Assembly: GCF_016808335.1 (NCBI RefSeq)
Contig: NC_053138.1
Coordinates: forward strand, 60,170,951-60,234,950
Length of the DNA stretch: 64,000 nucleotides
Origin: Panicum virgatum
Taxonomy: Eukaryota; Streptophyta; Magnoliopsida; Poales; Poaceae
Direction: 5' to 3'
Shown piece by piece: positions 54,556-64,000 of this stretch (position 1 is the stretch's first letter; every line of letters begins with the position of its first letter). Made by a program: the position numbers and the translations under genes. Below the pieces are notes generated by a model that had not been told where the DNA came from, did not search any database, and saw only the letters and a list, made by a program, of their open reading frames with translations.

Positions 54556-56864
54556 CAGCGAGCGGAAGCAACTCCAAGAGAAAAGACTCTTTAAAATCTT
54601 TCCTCGTTATTATAAAATAGAGATTTTGATGGAAAAGCATTGGACGGGAAGAGAAAAGTGCGGATGGAGGACTTATTGGAAATGAACAAGTGGACAGGAG
54701 TTCGTATATATGTGGACCTTGGATAAATACTCGGCCAACGGAAGCGTGGATTTAAAAAAAAAAACTTGTACGGAAGTGCATATTTCTTGCACACCTGCCT
54801 GTTCGTTGCTAGCGCCGAGCAGCGAAGGCATCCGCAAAAGACGGTTCGTTTAGTCTTTAAATTTTATTCTATAAAAACTGTTCCTTTATATTGTAATAAA
54901 GTACATCTAATTGAAGTAATATCAAACTAGTAACAGGTTGCATCTTCTGACTTGTGGTTTCTGTAGCAGCTGCTAGCTAGCTAGCCATGGCAAGAAGTTT
55001 CTTGGTTGGCGGATCCATGCATGGGGATCGATGAACAGCTAGCCACTTCGATCTCTCCGAAGAATATATATGCAGGCACAAGTGCGCTGGCTGTTCATCA
55101 GTCATCACATTTCGTTCAGTGCCTTCCGATCCATAAATCAGAGATTCGTCAGAGAGGTAGCTGCAGCTCCTGCATGTCGATCGCAATTTAGTCAATCAAT
55201 CTCTGTTTCATCCGCCAGGGAGAACTAAGAAACGGCCATCTTGACAAATCTTGGCCGCACATATTAGATCCAACGGCTCCGCTCACCTTGATCCGCCACC
55301 GTCCATCCCATGCCAGAGCACGCCGTCGCGGCCACCCAGTTCGCCGCCGCCGCCGCCGCATTCCGGCGATCACACCGCTGAGCAAGTGAGCCCGGCATAG
55401 GCAAGCGAGCGTTTCCCAGCAGGGGAAAGCCGCTCCTCCTCCATTGCCGCCGCGGAGGGGGCGGCGGAGATCGAAGCGGCGCGGTGCCGTGCGCGCGGTT
55501 CCAAACGCGGCGGCGCGCGCACCTGGCCGGCGCCGGCGTGCCGGCCTGGACTGGCGCCACCGCCTCGGGCGACAACCCTGTCTCCGTAGAGGTGGGGCAT
55601 CAGCTTCGGCGCCGGACGGGCGAGCGGATGTCGCCGGGGCTGGCAGGGATAACTGCCCCTGGCCGTAGTCCAGCGATACGGCAGGTTGTCGATCACGGCA
55701 GCACCAGCAATGAGCGTGGCCGCAGAAAGGAGACGAAGAATCAAGCTTGTTCAAAACAGAGCATCTGCTAGACTGCTACAGTGGCACCTAAAATGCCACT
55801 GGGGAGTTTCTCACACTGTCTGCTACAGAGTTTTTCAGTGCCTTCTTTTGAGATGGAACTGGGGAAATGAACTAGATTATCAGTGAACATTGTTGAGACG
55901 CTTTGTGTTAGCACATGGCAGAGCTAGACATGGCCTTGAAAAGCTACATTCGTGAGCAGAGGAAGTTGTGCAATTGGTTATTGGTCTATCTCGAGTTCAC
56001 CCGTCGCAGTCACCGAATCATAAGATGATAACATAGTATGCCCTTCTGCCATCTCATGTTGGGTGAATCGGATCTTTCAAATCAAACGTCGTGTTCTTAA
56101 TTCCTACAAGGTTGACACCCTTTTTGTTGCATCAGTTCAAACAGGTATGTCTAGTACACTTCTTTGTGTCCCATGAACCTTACAAGTTCTATTCTTCAAT
56201 TTTTGGTGGCTTGCTACCTGGTTATTTTATAACTTTATCTCCATGTATACGACCACGTACTGTCTTCCTGAAAATACCTGGTAAATGATTACTGTGGTTT
56301 TATGTAAACAAGTTACCAGCTATTCTTTTTGAAACAAGTTACCAGCTATTCTGTATAAACTTCAAGTACTTGTATGCTTCTTGTTTACAAAAGCCAACCT
56401 AGGAGTAACTAGGTGGCTGACTGGACGTATATTAATATATCAATAAGAATAAAGCACGCAATCCGAATATATTCCTTGGATTGCTTTAAATGTATTGGGT
56501 GTAGATACAAGCACCCCTCAACTGTACCAGGCAGTCCATAGCTGCTCTGCACCAGTTATGTCTGATTAGAGAACACAAGTTGAATTTGATTAATTACCTT
56601 CAGCATGACAGTCTACTACACCCAAGTATAGAACAATAAAACCATGCATCAACTCCAGCAACAGCAATCTATCAGATGGTAAAACACATTCTGCAATATG
56701 CACAGCAGAAATTGCCACTGACCACCCCAATCTTACAATCTTTCCATAAAAACAAGTCCATCGACTACATTAACGTCGGATGTCTGTACGAAATAAACAA
56801 GAGAGATACACAAATCTATGATTACAAACACAGTTGAGAAATGAAAAGGGCATGAGATTTGAAA
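54556..56864. other. Intergenic region between PIF element and NLR
   Basis: 54567-54780 resembles a MITE end (GCAACTCCAAGAGAAAAGAC) without a clear partner. 55240-55680 is GC-rich with frames on both strands (minus 55754-55188 and 55744-55370) that match nothing I recognise. 55700-56864 is AT-rich and includes the 3' flank of the NLR; GCTATTCTTTTTGAAACAAG/GCTATTCTGTATAAAC near 56315-56360 is a short direct repeat. No gene is supported. Confidence 0.35.
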
Positions 56865-59800
56865 TTAAGAACGGCTGTGCTGCTGCATCCAACCACCAGA
56901 TTCATCAGCATGAAGAGGAATAGCAATACTGGATGATGCCATTGTGTCTGCTCCCATCACCGGATCGACAATTGCCTGAGACCAAGAAGGTGACTCTGAA
57001 AGTCTCATCTTCTTAAGACTAGAATCTAGTGCGTCATCCAAACTTGGTTCAGCTGGACATCTTTTTCGCTTCTCCCTCATGGCACACGGTCCCGGTCCCA
57101 GTCCCAGTTCCTCGCTTTCAATCTGATTGGCTGTTTTGACCAACATTATTCTGGGCCTATTTGGGTGTTTCTTTGCTGCGTGTTCCCAGTGTTGTCTTTC
57201 TTGTGCTGTCGCCTCAGCATAAATTGTGACTTCCTTGAGATGTTTGAAGTGTCTGATATCCATGCCTGAAAGACCAACCACCAAATCTCGACAGAGAAGC
57301 TGAAGTGAGACGAGGTTTGGCAGAGCTCCTTGTTCAATGGTTGGTGGAGCTAAAGCGCAACTCTGCACCTGAAAGCACAGGCGTCGCAGACTTGGGAATG
57401 CCCCATGTTTTATTTCAAAACCCTCAAGAAGGTCTGCAATCAGTTTGAGGTAGAGCAATTTGCCCAAATTTTCCAGCGCTGATAGAAGACCCCGTGTCAG
57501 GGTAGCTGATGAGATGCACAGATCAGTGAGACCTGACAGCAGCATAACAAATGGAGGCAGCATAAGCAACTTGCCTTGAAGCTTTAGTGACCATAGATCA
57601 TATTTGGAACCCTCAGAGCATGGTTCCAAATTAAGTTGACTCGGAAAAGCTTCGTCGGTTTCTTCGAAATCAAGTGACAGAGAACAATCATTGCGTCTGT
57701 CGATTGGGACCTTTGTCAATTTCTGAATGGTTTTTGAAAGGTCACTCATATAACTATCTCTGTTGGCAACACGCTTGCACCATATCTTAAGCTTCCTCAG
57801 TTTATACATATTCATAGTAAGCTGCAGAAAACCTTTGCTATCTTCCTTTTTTGAACAAATCAAACATTTGCTATCATCAGCGACAAATCCAGCTAAAGTC
57901 TGCAAGTTACTCTTTCTTCCAGATAAAAACTTTTCTAGTTTACTCATCTTGTTCACATTCTTCAAGTCATCCTTATCAAGCATAAGTTTATTTCCAAACA
58001 GGTGAGTTAAGTGTGGCAGTTGAATGGCCTCGACGGGCAGTGATTTTATCTTTGTTCTCCTTAAATCCAGTGTCTCTAAACAGTGCAGCCCATCAATGCA
58101 CCTCGGAAGCTCATGGATAGTGCCTCCTAAGCTCAGGTATTTCAGATGCCATAATTTGCAGATGTGCTTGAGATCATGGTCTTTCAAATCACTGCATTCT
58201 TCCAGATCCAAGACTCGTATCAGTTTACACTTGCGAACAAAAGAAATGGCTCCACCTGCATCCCCAAAGACTGTCAGAGATCTAACACGTGACAACTCTT
58301 CATCAGATGCTACACATTCTATCAGTTTGCCATCTTGGACAGATAGGTGCCTTGCATTGTTGGCATTGGCCCCAGCCCATGGATGATCAGGAGACAGCGT
58401 CATGATGAACCTATGCGACAAGGACTTATGGAGTACAAACTCATGCATGATCCCATGAGTTCTGCAAGTCTTCACTTGTGAATTGTTTCTTGTGTCGATA
58501 GGCCGAATGATATTCCAATCAACAAGCTTATTGAAGTTCTCGTCTGCAATGTCCTGCTCATCACGAAGAGATTCAGTTCGAGCATACCCTTCGGCTAACC
58601 ACCGCCTTGTTACAACTTTCCTCTTGAGTGGACTATTCCTTGGGAATATGCCAAGATACAGGAAGCAACTCAGAGCATAGCCAGCTAAACTGTCATAGTT
58701 GTCAAGAAGAACCTTCCTTAGGTCTGAAAAGCTGTCATGGCCATGGTTTTCCTTTAGATGAGAACCAAGGTTGCGGCATAGCTTTGCACAAAGCTCTCCT
58801 GTGGGTTCAACTGAACTCTTCAGATAGTCAGAAACACTGACTAGAGCAAGTGGAAGGCCATCACATTTTCCCAGCAGCGCCGCTGAACCGTGCTCCAACT
58901 CAGGCGACCTGATCCCCGGAAAGGCTACCTTCTTTGAGTCTTCTTCACCAAGGGTGTCCATTTGGTAGACATAACCATTTCCATGACTGCACACATTAGC
59001 AACCGACTGAATAGTTGTCGTCAGTATCACTCTGCTGCCTGTACTGCTATCAACAAAGGCTGAGTTTACGGCTCTCCACTCATCCATTTGGACGCCATCA
59101 ATGACAATCAAATACCTAACAACAAAAATAGAGAACTGAGAATCAAAGTTGAGTGATAAAAACAATAATAAAATTATTAGGGAGTTGAAGTGGCAAATAA
59201 CTGATACAAACGGAAACATAAACGGAGCTCCAACATAAACAAACCTCTTGTCGGTGAGGTACTCCTTGAGATCGGCCTCAAGATTGTTGTTGTCAGCATC
59301 CAAATCCATGCTGTCCTTGGGAAGAACTTGCTGGAGTATATCACGCAGGATGGTCTTAATCCGCTGGCTAATCTCCGGCGAGGTGCCGGCGGCGGAAACC
59401 CAAGCACGACAGTGGAAGGTTTCCTTGGCATGAGGGCTGTCGTAGACCGCCCTTGCAAGGGTGGTCTTCCCCGAGCCGCCGAACCCAACGATGGAGATCA
59501 CCCTCAGCTGCCGCGGTTCACCGTCCACCTCGCGCAGCAGCGACAGCACCTCCTCCACGGGCTTCTCCATGCCCACCGGGCTGCTCGTGACGGCGCGGCA
59601 GCACGGCTTGGAGGCGCCGAGCATCACGGACGGCGGCGATCCACCGGGTCGGCCAACAGGAGCAGCGTCGATGACCCGTTGCCGCGCCTCCGTCAGGCGC
59701 CTCTTGAGCTTGTGGATCTCGTCGGCGTAGCTTGAACGGCTCTGAATTTTCTTCAGCCCGTGAGCCACCCGATGCGCCAAGGAAGACGCCGCCCCGGCGG

Positions 59801-60101
59801 CGCCGCCGCCGCTGCCGTGGTGCTTGCACCTGAGGCGATGCGTGAAGCGGTCAACGCAGTCCTCGATGTCGTGCGCCAGGTCAAGAATCTCGGCGCTGTA
59901 CAGCCTCGCGACGGCGTTGCGCTCGTGCCTCCCCAGGGCGCCGAGCTGGTCATCCATGGCGGCGGCGATCATGCGGAGGTCGTGCTGGATGGACGCAGCT
60001 TCTTGCGCGAGGCCCCTGTGCTTGCTGTATTCCTCCTCCAGCAGCAGGAAGAGCCTTCCCATCACGCTCTTCAAGAAAGCTCCCACTGCCGCGGACTCCA
60101 T
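56865..60101 (-). CDS. CC-NB-ARC-LRR immune receptor (NLR), apparently complete
   Basis: Two exons, 60101-59245 and 59115-56865, give about 1035 residues. Start: Met at 60101 (MESAAVGAFLKSVMGRLF) fits the usual coiled-coil NLR start; an upstream in-frame Met at 60152 adds 17 atypical residues. The CC domain (about 1-150) has the EDCVDRF motif (EDVID-like). NB-ARC: P-loop GFGGSGKTT (about 206-214), kinase 2 YLIVIDGVQ (about 287-295; the second Asp of the usual DD is Gly), RNBS-B GSRVILTTT, GLPLAL, RNBS-D CFLYLGIFP, and CRTHGIMHEF in place of MHD. About 12 LRRs follow (LIRVLDLEECSDL, LKYLSLGGTIHELP, LETLDLRRTKIKSLP). The C-terminal tail has basic clusters REKRKR and LKKMR, an NLS-like extension. 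NLRs sense pathogen effectors and trigger cell death. The changes at kinase 2 and MHD suggest altered nucleotide control, as in helper or sensor partners (inference). Confidence 0.92.
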   Translation of the reverse strand: MESAAVGAFLKSVMGRLFLLLEEEYSKHRGLAQEAASIQHDLRMIAAAMDDQLGALGRHERNAVARLYSAEILDLAHDIEDCVDRFTHRLRCKHHGSGGGAAGAASSLAHRVAHGLKKIQSRSSYADEIHKLKRRLTEARQRVIDAAPVGRPGGSPPSVMLGASKPCCRAVTSSPVGMEKPVEEVLSLLREVDGEPRQLRVISIVGFGGSGKTTLARAVYDSPHAKETFHCRAWVSAAGTSPEISQRIKTILRDILQQVLPKDSMDLDADNNNLEADLKEYLTDKRFVYVGAPFMFPFVSVICHFNSLIILLLFLSLNFDSQFSIFVVRYLIVIDGVQMDEWRAVNSAFVDSSTGSRVILTTTIQSVANVCSHGNGYVYQMDTLGEEDSKKVAFPGIRSPELEHGSAALLGKCDGLPLALVSVSDYLKSSVEPTGELCAKLCRNLGSHLKENHGHDSFSDLRKVLLDNYDSLAGYALSCFLYLGIFPRNSPLKRKVVTRRWLAEGYARTESLRDEQDIADENFNKLVDWNIIRPIDTRNNSQVKTCRTHGIMHEFVLHKSLSHRFIMTLSPDHPWAGANANNARHLSVQDGKLIECVASDEELSRVRSLTVFGDAGGAISFVRKCKLIRVLDLEECSDLKDHDLKHICKLWHLKYLSLGGTIHELPRCIDGLHCLETLDLRRTKIKSLPVEAIQLPHLTHLFGNKLMLDKDDLKNVNKMSKLEKFLSGRKSNLQTLAGFVADDSKCLICSKKEDSKGFLQLTMNMYKLRKLKIWCKRVANRDSYMSDLSKTIQKLTKVPIDRRNDCSLSLDFEETDEAFPSQLNLEPCSEGSKYDLWSLKLQGKLLMLPPFVMLLSGLTDLCISSATLTRGLLSALENLGKLLYLKLIADLLEGFEIKHGAFPSLRRLCFQVQSCALAPPTIEQGALPNLVSLQLLCRDLVVGLSGMDIRHFKHLKEVTIYAEATAQERQHWEHAAKKHPNRPRIMLVKTANQIESEELGLGPGPCAMREKRKRCPAEPSLDDALDSSLKKMRLSESPSWSQAIVDPVMGADTMASSSIAIPLHADESGGWMQQHSRS
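59116..59244 (-). other. 129-bp intron of the NLR, open in frame
   Basis: On the minus strand, AAGAG|GTTTGTTTATG ... TTGTTAG|GTATTTG. Splicing restores DKR|YLIVIDG, the normal sequence before kinase 2. The length is 43 codons with no stop, so retention would add 43 mostly hydrophobic residues without breaking the frame. Confidence 0.85.
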
Positions 60102-60152
60102 GGATGTGTAGTTGTGTACGGGACTATGCGTATGTGGAAGAAGTTGATCCAC

Positions 60153-60796
60153 ACTAGGAGACAGCTATACAAATCTCACGGATTAGCGAGAGGGCATAGC
60201 AAGGAAGAAAGCGTAGCTCTATCTCGTTAATATTTTTTTTTTAAAAAAATGAGCTGGTGGTTGGAAGTGATAGGAGACGACGCTACATGCCATATATAAA
60301 CACTTTTGTGTGGATGCCATGGTTTTAAATCTCCCAGTATAGCTTCCGCTATAGGCCACTATTGCTATTTGAAGTATGATACTGCTATTTGAACTCATGG
60401 GTAATTTAGCTGCTATAGTTTCATTTAGTCCACTATTAGTTGTTTTTAGAGTCCAAACGTTAAACCCCTAGCCCGCTATTTAGAAACATGTTTGGATGCA
60501 CTCAATTGTGCGCAGAGTTTTGTTGAACACCCAAGAACTAATAGGTAAGGAATATTGATGACATGGGTCCCACTCTCCAACCTGAAATGTAAATCATTTT
60601 GATTTGTTCTAAATCAAATCATTCTAAGTTTGATCAAATTTATAGAAAATATTAATATTAAAAATATTTGATGTATTAGATGTCAAATAAAAATAATTAT
60701 ATTCACTATAAAATATATTTTCATAATTTACTTATTTGATGTGTTAAATGTTAATATTCTCTATAATTTTGGTCAAATTTAGATTAGTTTAACTTA
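60153..60796. other. NLR promoter side, AT-rich
   Basis: Upstream flank of the minus-strand NLR. TATATAAAC at 60293-60301 reads GTTTATATA on the minus strand and could be a TATA box about 190 bp from the start codon. The rest is AT-rich with no gene. Confidence 0.4.
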
Positions 60797-61132
60797 CTCC
60801 CTCCATCCCAAAAAGATCGTTCGTTTAGAAAATTTTAGATATGTTACTAGTATTAGAAAATGACCATATTACTCCTAATTAACTATAGCAATGTGATTGA
60901 AGACCGCGATGTTTATTTGGTTTCCTAGATCCTTAATAAATGCAAATGTATTGGAACTAGAAAAGTAACATCTATTTAAATATTTGATTGGCTCTATACT
61001 CTTCACAATGCAATTCTTTCATGGTATTTGATATTGCTTTGATTTGAAGGACTTTACAACAATTTAAATGAACAGTCTTTGTGGGACAAAATTTGAAAGC
61101 TAAATGAACAGTCTTTGCGGGACAGAGAGAAG
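60797..61132. mobile_element. Stowaway-like MITE
   Basis: The left end CTCCCTCCATCCCAAAAAGA (after TA at 60795) and the complement of the right end (CTTCTCTCTGTCCCGCAAAG, ending 61132) form the inverted ends of Stowaway/Tc1-mariner MITEs. Near the right end the terminal block AATGAACAGTCTTTG.GGGAC is present twice (61066-61086 and 61103-61124). The right TA is lost. Confidence 0.75.
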
Positions 61133-61144
61133 CAAATACCTTGC

Positions 61145-61770
61145 ATTTTAGAACTGAGCGAGTAGTTTAGTGGACAGAAAATCATATGCTTTATTGATGA
61201 GCCATTTTAGAACCGGGCGAGTAGTTTAGTGGACAGAGAATCATATGCTTTAGACGCTGTTTGTTTCTTGAGCCTAAAGTTTAGCCTCTGTCGCATCAAA
61301 GAGAACCTTACTATTTAAGAGTATTAAATAAAATATATTTATAAATTTTTTTGACAGATGAGTGCTAATCCGCGAGACGAATCTAATGAGCCTAATTAAT
61401 TTATGATTTACTACAGTGATGCTACAGTAACCATTTTCTACCTATAGATTAATATGCCTCATTAGATTCGTCTCACACTTTAACCTCAGGGTTCTGCAAT
61501 TATTTTTATAATTAAATTTTATTTAATTCTTCAAAATAGTAAGATTCTTTTTGATGTGATATGGTCTAAAGTTTAGCTCTTGAAACCAAACAACCCCTTA
61601 TTGATGAGCGTGTCTCGGTTGGCAAACACTACTTATCACCTTTAATTTTATTACTTTAATTAAAGATGTGTGGTGACATAAAGCAAACAATCAATCTTGC
61701 CTGTGCGGTTCCTATTAAGTGGACACAGAATCGTATGCTTTATTGATGAGTAGGCATATATCCTGGTTGG
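61145..61770. repeat. 59-bp repeat, one copy split by a MITE
   Basis: Copy A (from about 61146) and copy B (from about 61205) both read TTTTAGAAC.G.GCGAGTAG, TTTAGTGGACAGA.AATCAT, ATGCTTTA. Copy A goes on TTGATGAG. Copy B is cut at TTA by the MITE and goes on TTGATGAGCG after it (61601). A third, partial copy lies at about 61718-61770 (AAGTGGACACAGAATCGTAT, GCTTTATTGATGAG). Copies A and C show the empty site. Confidence 0.85.
61253..61597. mobile_element. Tourist-like MITE, 345 bp
   Basis: TTA flanks at 61250-61252 and 61598-61600. The ends GACGCTGTTTGTTTC and (complement) GGGGTTGTTTGGTTTC are followed by inverted CTAAAGTTTAGC blocks. The interior has GCGAGACGAATCTAATGAGC and, near the other side, its complement TCATTAGATTCGTCTC. 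The neighbouring uninterrupted repeat copies confirm the insertion point and the 3-bp duplication. Confidence 0.92.
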
Positions 61771-62040
61771 CAAACACACTTCCCCTCCTTTCTCTTTTAA
61801 AAATTTTATTTTTAAAATTGAATTATTCTCTTTTAAAAGTTCTATTTAAGTTGGCATCTTGAAAAATAGTACGGATGCCTATTCGATTCCCGTGCAGAAT
61901 AACTTTTCTAGAAAAAAAGGTTGGTGTATGTATAGTACTATAATATTAAAATTGAGGAGCCGTAATTCTTCTTGATCATTGTATCAAGATGAAATGGAAC
62001 CATCAAAAGAGAATGGAGAGAATTTATCACCTTTAATTTT
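61771..62040. other. AT-rich spacer
   Basis: No gene. TTATCACCTTTAATTTT occurs at 61632-61648 and again at 62027-62040, a direct repeat that ends at the CACTA terminus. Confidence 0.45.
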
Positions 62041-62230
62041 CACTACTACAAAAAACTTAATAGTGACCGGCAAAATGGCTTTACCGAGGCGGGCAAGCGA
62101 ATCATCTCGGACCAATGATCTAGTTAATTAAGACCTTAACCGAGGCGAGCCTTTTAAATAACCGCCTTAGTTATTTCCTATTAACGAAGGCGGTCGCCCT
62201 AAACTGCTTGCCTCCTTTAATGTTGTTTAA
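62041..62230. mobile_element. CACTA-type transposon terminus
   Basis: CACTACTACAAAAAACTT at 62041 is a canonical CACTA end. Subterminal repeats follow: TTACCGAGGCGGGCAAGCG, TTAACCGAGGCGAGCC, and inverted relatives AACCGCCTTAG and GAAGGCGGTCGCC. No transposase or second end is seen in the window, so this is a solo end or a small deletion derivative placed just upstream of the MYB gene. Confidence 0.75.
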
Positions 62231-62410
62231 TCAAGATGATTACGTTAATGTGCATGACTCATCAGTGAGTGTTTTGCAGAATTAGAAAAAAAACTTATTT
62301 TATTTTGATTGAAAATATATACAAATCAGAAAACACACATAGAAAACGAAAGATAATTATATATATTACATCCATTCCCCCACCTGATTCATCATTAGGC
62401 AGCAACGAAC

Positions 62411-62844
62411 ATGGCCGAACCCCAGAGGACCAGGAGCGGGAGCAGCTCCCCGGGGGCTCCTGTTGCGCTCGACGACGACCACGGCCAGCCCGGAGGGGCG
62501 GCGCAGGATCAGGAGGAGCAGCTGGAGCTCCGGCGCGGCCCGTGGACCGTCGACGAGGACCTCACCCTCGTCAACTACATCGCCTGCCACGGCGAAGGCC
62601 GCTGGAACTCCCTCGCCCGAGCCACCGGTAAGCTAGCCCTCAATAAGAGCGCCCGGACGGCCGCCGGCCACTTGCATCCATGGCTGATCGCTCGAGCTTT
62701 TCACACGCATGCAGGGCTGAAGCGGACGGGCAAGAGCTGCCGGCTGCGGTGGCTGAACTACCTCCGGCCCGACGTGAGGCGCGGCAACATCACCGCCGAC
62801 GAGCAGCTGCTCATCCTCGACCTCCACACCCGCTGGGGCAACAG
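62411..62844 (+). CDS. R2R3-MYB transcription factor, exons 1 and 2 (partial)
   Basis: Exon 1 is 62411-62627, the intron 62628-62714 (GT-AG, 87 bp) and exon 2 62715-62844, followed by a donor AG|GTAATTAATC. After an acidic, Gln-rich N-terminus (about 40 residues), R2 reads [20 protein letters not shown], then [21 protein letters not shown] and [20 protein letters not shown] (R3 start), with the regularly spaced Trp of a MYB repeat. The first intron in the R2 end and the second at WGN(R) are the classic R2R3-MYB positions. The sequence resembles subgroup 20 (MYB2/62/78/108-like, stress and phosphate response), an assignment from memory of the motif. Exon 3, which should begin W(S)KIA, is not found in the remaining 1.1 kb, so intron 2 is long or the gene is broken. 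Confidence 0.88.
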
Positions 62845-64000
62845 GTAATTAATCAACCACCATTCAACTCATAATCAACTCGCCTCATCACTATCACCTC
62901 CTCCTAGCTAGCTCGTAATCAGTAGCACACCACCACCACCACCGTCACCGTCACTGTTCCGGCCAGCTTCGCCGACGACGGCCGGCCGTCCTCCCACCGT
63001 CGTCCCACGGCCATCGCCGGCCGTCGCGCACGTGCCTACTACTACATCTGCACGCGTGCCCTATCAGCCGGTGAGATGGACCGACGCGCCGTCGTTTTTA
63101 GACTCGTGTGGACGCCTGCTAGCTGTAGGCTGTAGCGCCTAGCTAGCGGCCACTCGACGGCGGCCGGCGTGTCCACGTACACGTACGCATCCGTCGCCGA
63201 CCGTATTTGTACGCACGTACGTGCACGGTACTGCTACCCGTAGACGACTTGTGGCGAAGTTATGACCCTGCAAGCAAGTCTTCTTCTCAAAGTGGATGCA
63301 GGAACGGACGCACACAGATGCCCATCACTTATGCGAGGGCTATATATCGTCATCGTGACAAAACTTGAATCCATCGCCTGAAGGGAAACGTCTTCGTTTC
63401 TTCCTTCCTCATGCTCTGGTAGGCAGCGGCGGTGAGCCAAGGGAGGGGGAGTGGTGGCGACGAGCCAGGGGAGGGGGAGGGGGTGGCCGGTGAGGAGTGG
63501 TTGGTGGGGGAGCGGCCGGGGTGGTGGAGGGCAGCGATCGAACTTAAATTTTTGGGTTGTTGGGGCTTTCATGGCAGCCGACTCTAGAGGAGGGGGACCG
63601 GGGATGGCGGCGGCCGGGGGGTGGCGGGTTGGGGGCGGAGGGCGAGGCGGCGCTCCTGCACCACCAGCCGAAGGGGGGGTAGGACCCTCAGTGGGTGATG
63701 GTCGGCGGCCGAGTGTAGAGAAGGTGGCGCGGTGGCCAGGCAGCATGGCGGCGAGAAAGATTAGAGGCGGAGGCGTCAAAGGCGGCGGCGCGGGGCCGAA
63801 GAGGGCATTGGTGGGCCGCGTGGGCCATCGTGATGTATAGCTGCGCCTCATCACATTCACTCCAGAAGCAGCGTGCACTTGAACGATGCACGAATTTCAA
63901 AGCTGCACGCCCCTCTCTAATGTAGCTTTAGCTTTGCTTCTTCTGTCTCTAGAAAGTTCTTGCATATAGTTGTTCCATTCCATCCTGATCCTGAGCGTCT
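62845..64000. other. MYB intron 2 and beyond
   Basis: 62930-62945 is a CAC microsatellite. 63170-63230 is rich in ACGTAC words. 63420-63840 is GC-rich and G/A-biased, with frames on both strands (minus 63878-63234; plus 63451-63840) that are low-complexity Gly/Arg or Pro/Ala and match nothing known. No MYB exon 3 is recognised. Confidence 0.4.

Noticed and set aside
55188..55754. Minus-strand ORFs of 188 and 124 codons
   Set aside because: GC-rich patch with frames on both strands and no recognised motif. No splice or start context supports a gene.
63234..63878. Minus-strand ORF of 214 codons after the MYB exons
   Set aside because: Pro/Ala/Arg low-complexity content over a G/A-biased stretch, with an equally open plus frame. 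No motif.
1..64000. CRISPR arrays, bacterial operons, phage or rRNA
   Set aside because: No regularly spaced identical repeats with unique spacers, no prokaryotic ribosome-binding sites or gene packing, and no rRNA-like sequence were seen.

Overview
The window is nuclear DNA of a grass (Poaceae). The protein-coding pieces are plant families: group III WRKY, plant-type GATA with an intron inside the zinc finger, R2R3-MYB, two NLR genes, and an ALP1/HARBI1-type domesticated transposase. The repeats are typical of grasses: a Tat-lineage Gypsy element with an antisense ORF, Tourist/PIF, Stowaway and MULE MITEs, CACTA termini, a tRNA-derived SINE, L1-like LINEs, and long GC-rich LTRs that begin TGTAACATCCCG or similar. 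I cannot name the species. No bacterial-type operon, CRISPR array or prophage is visible.

Layout. 1-0.83 kb: last visible exon of a WRKY gene. 0.88-5.4 kb: a decayed L1-type LINE inserted just past the WRKY stop. 6.0-7.7 kb: a GATA zinc-finger gene whose first exon is split by a Tourist-like MITE. 8.8-9.1 kb: an LRR receptor fragment. 10.8-33.7 kb: a nested repeat block. Its outer shell is a PIF/Harbinger-like element that captured an apyrase exon. Inside the shell sits a Tat-lineage Gypsy of about 21.8 kb (minus strand). That Gypsy contains two MULE-type elements with 9-bp target duplications, one 1.4-kb solo LTR, and one 3.1-kb solo LTR that itself contains another 1.4-kb solo LTR. 34.9-38.4 kb and 40.0-44.3 kb: two more long LTRs of the TGT-AC type. 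44.6-45.7 kb: a minus-strand LINE tail. 46.2-48.6 kb: a 5'-truncated NLR with a SINE inside. 49.0-53.5 kb: two complementary partial copies of an ALP1-like gene around an LTR fragment. 53.6-54.6 kb: a TIR element with a GC-rich cargo. 56.9-60.1 kb: a complete NLR on the minus strand. 60.8-62.2 kb: MITEs and a CACTA terminus. 62.4-62.8 kb: the first two exons of an R2R3-MYB gene, whose third exon is not visible.

Working parts. The only gene that looks complete is the minus-strand NLR (56865-60101, one 129-bp intron). The MYB gene is good as far as it goes, and the WRKY gene enters from the left edge. The GATA gene, the first NLR, both ALP1-like copies and every retroelement coding region carry breaks. 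The most informative signals are the insertion scars. Direct target duplications of 3, 5 and 9 bp can be read at both ends of many elements, which fixes element boundaries and the order of insertion. I found no clearly new multi-gene system. The best candidates for novelty are the gene-carrying PIF-like elements, the antisense spliced gene inside the Gypsy with a MULE hairpin in one intron, the frame-preserving intron in the NLR, and LTR sequence bracketed by unusually long direct repeats.
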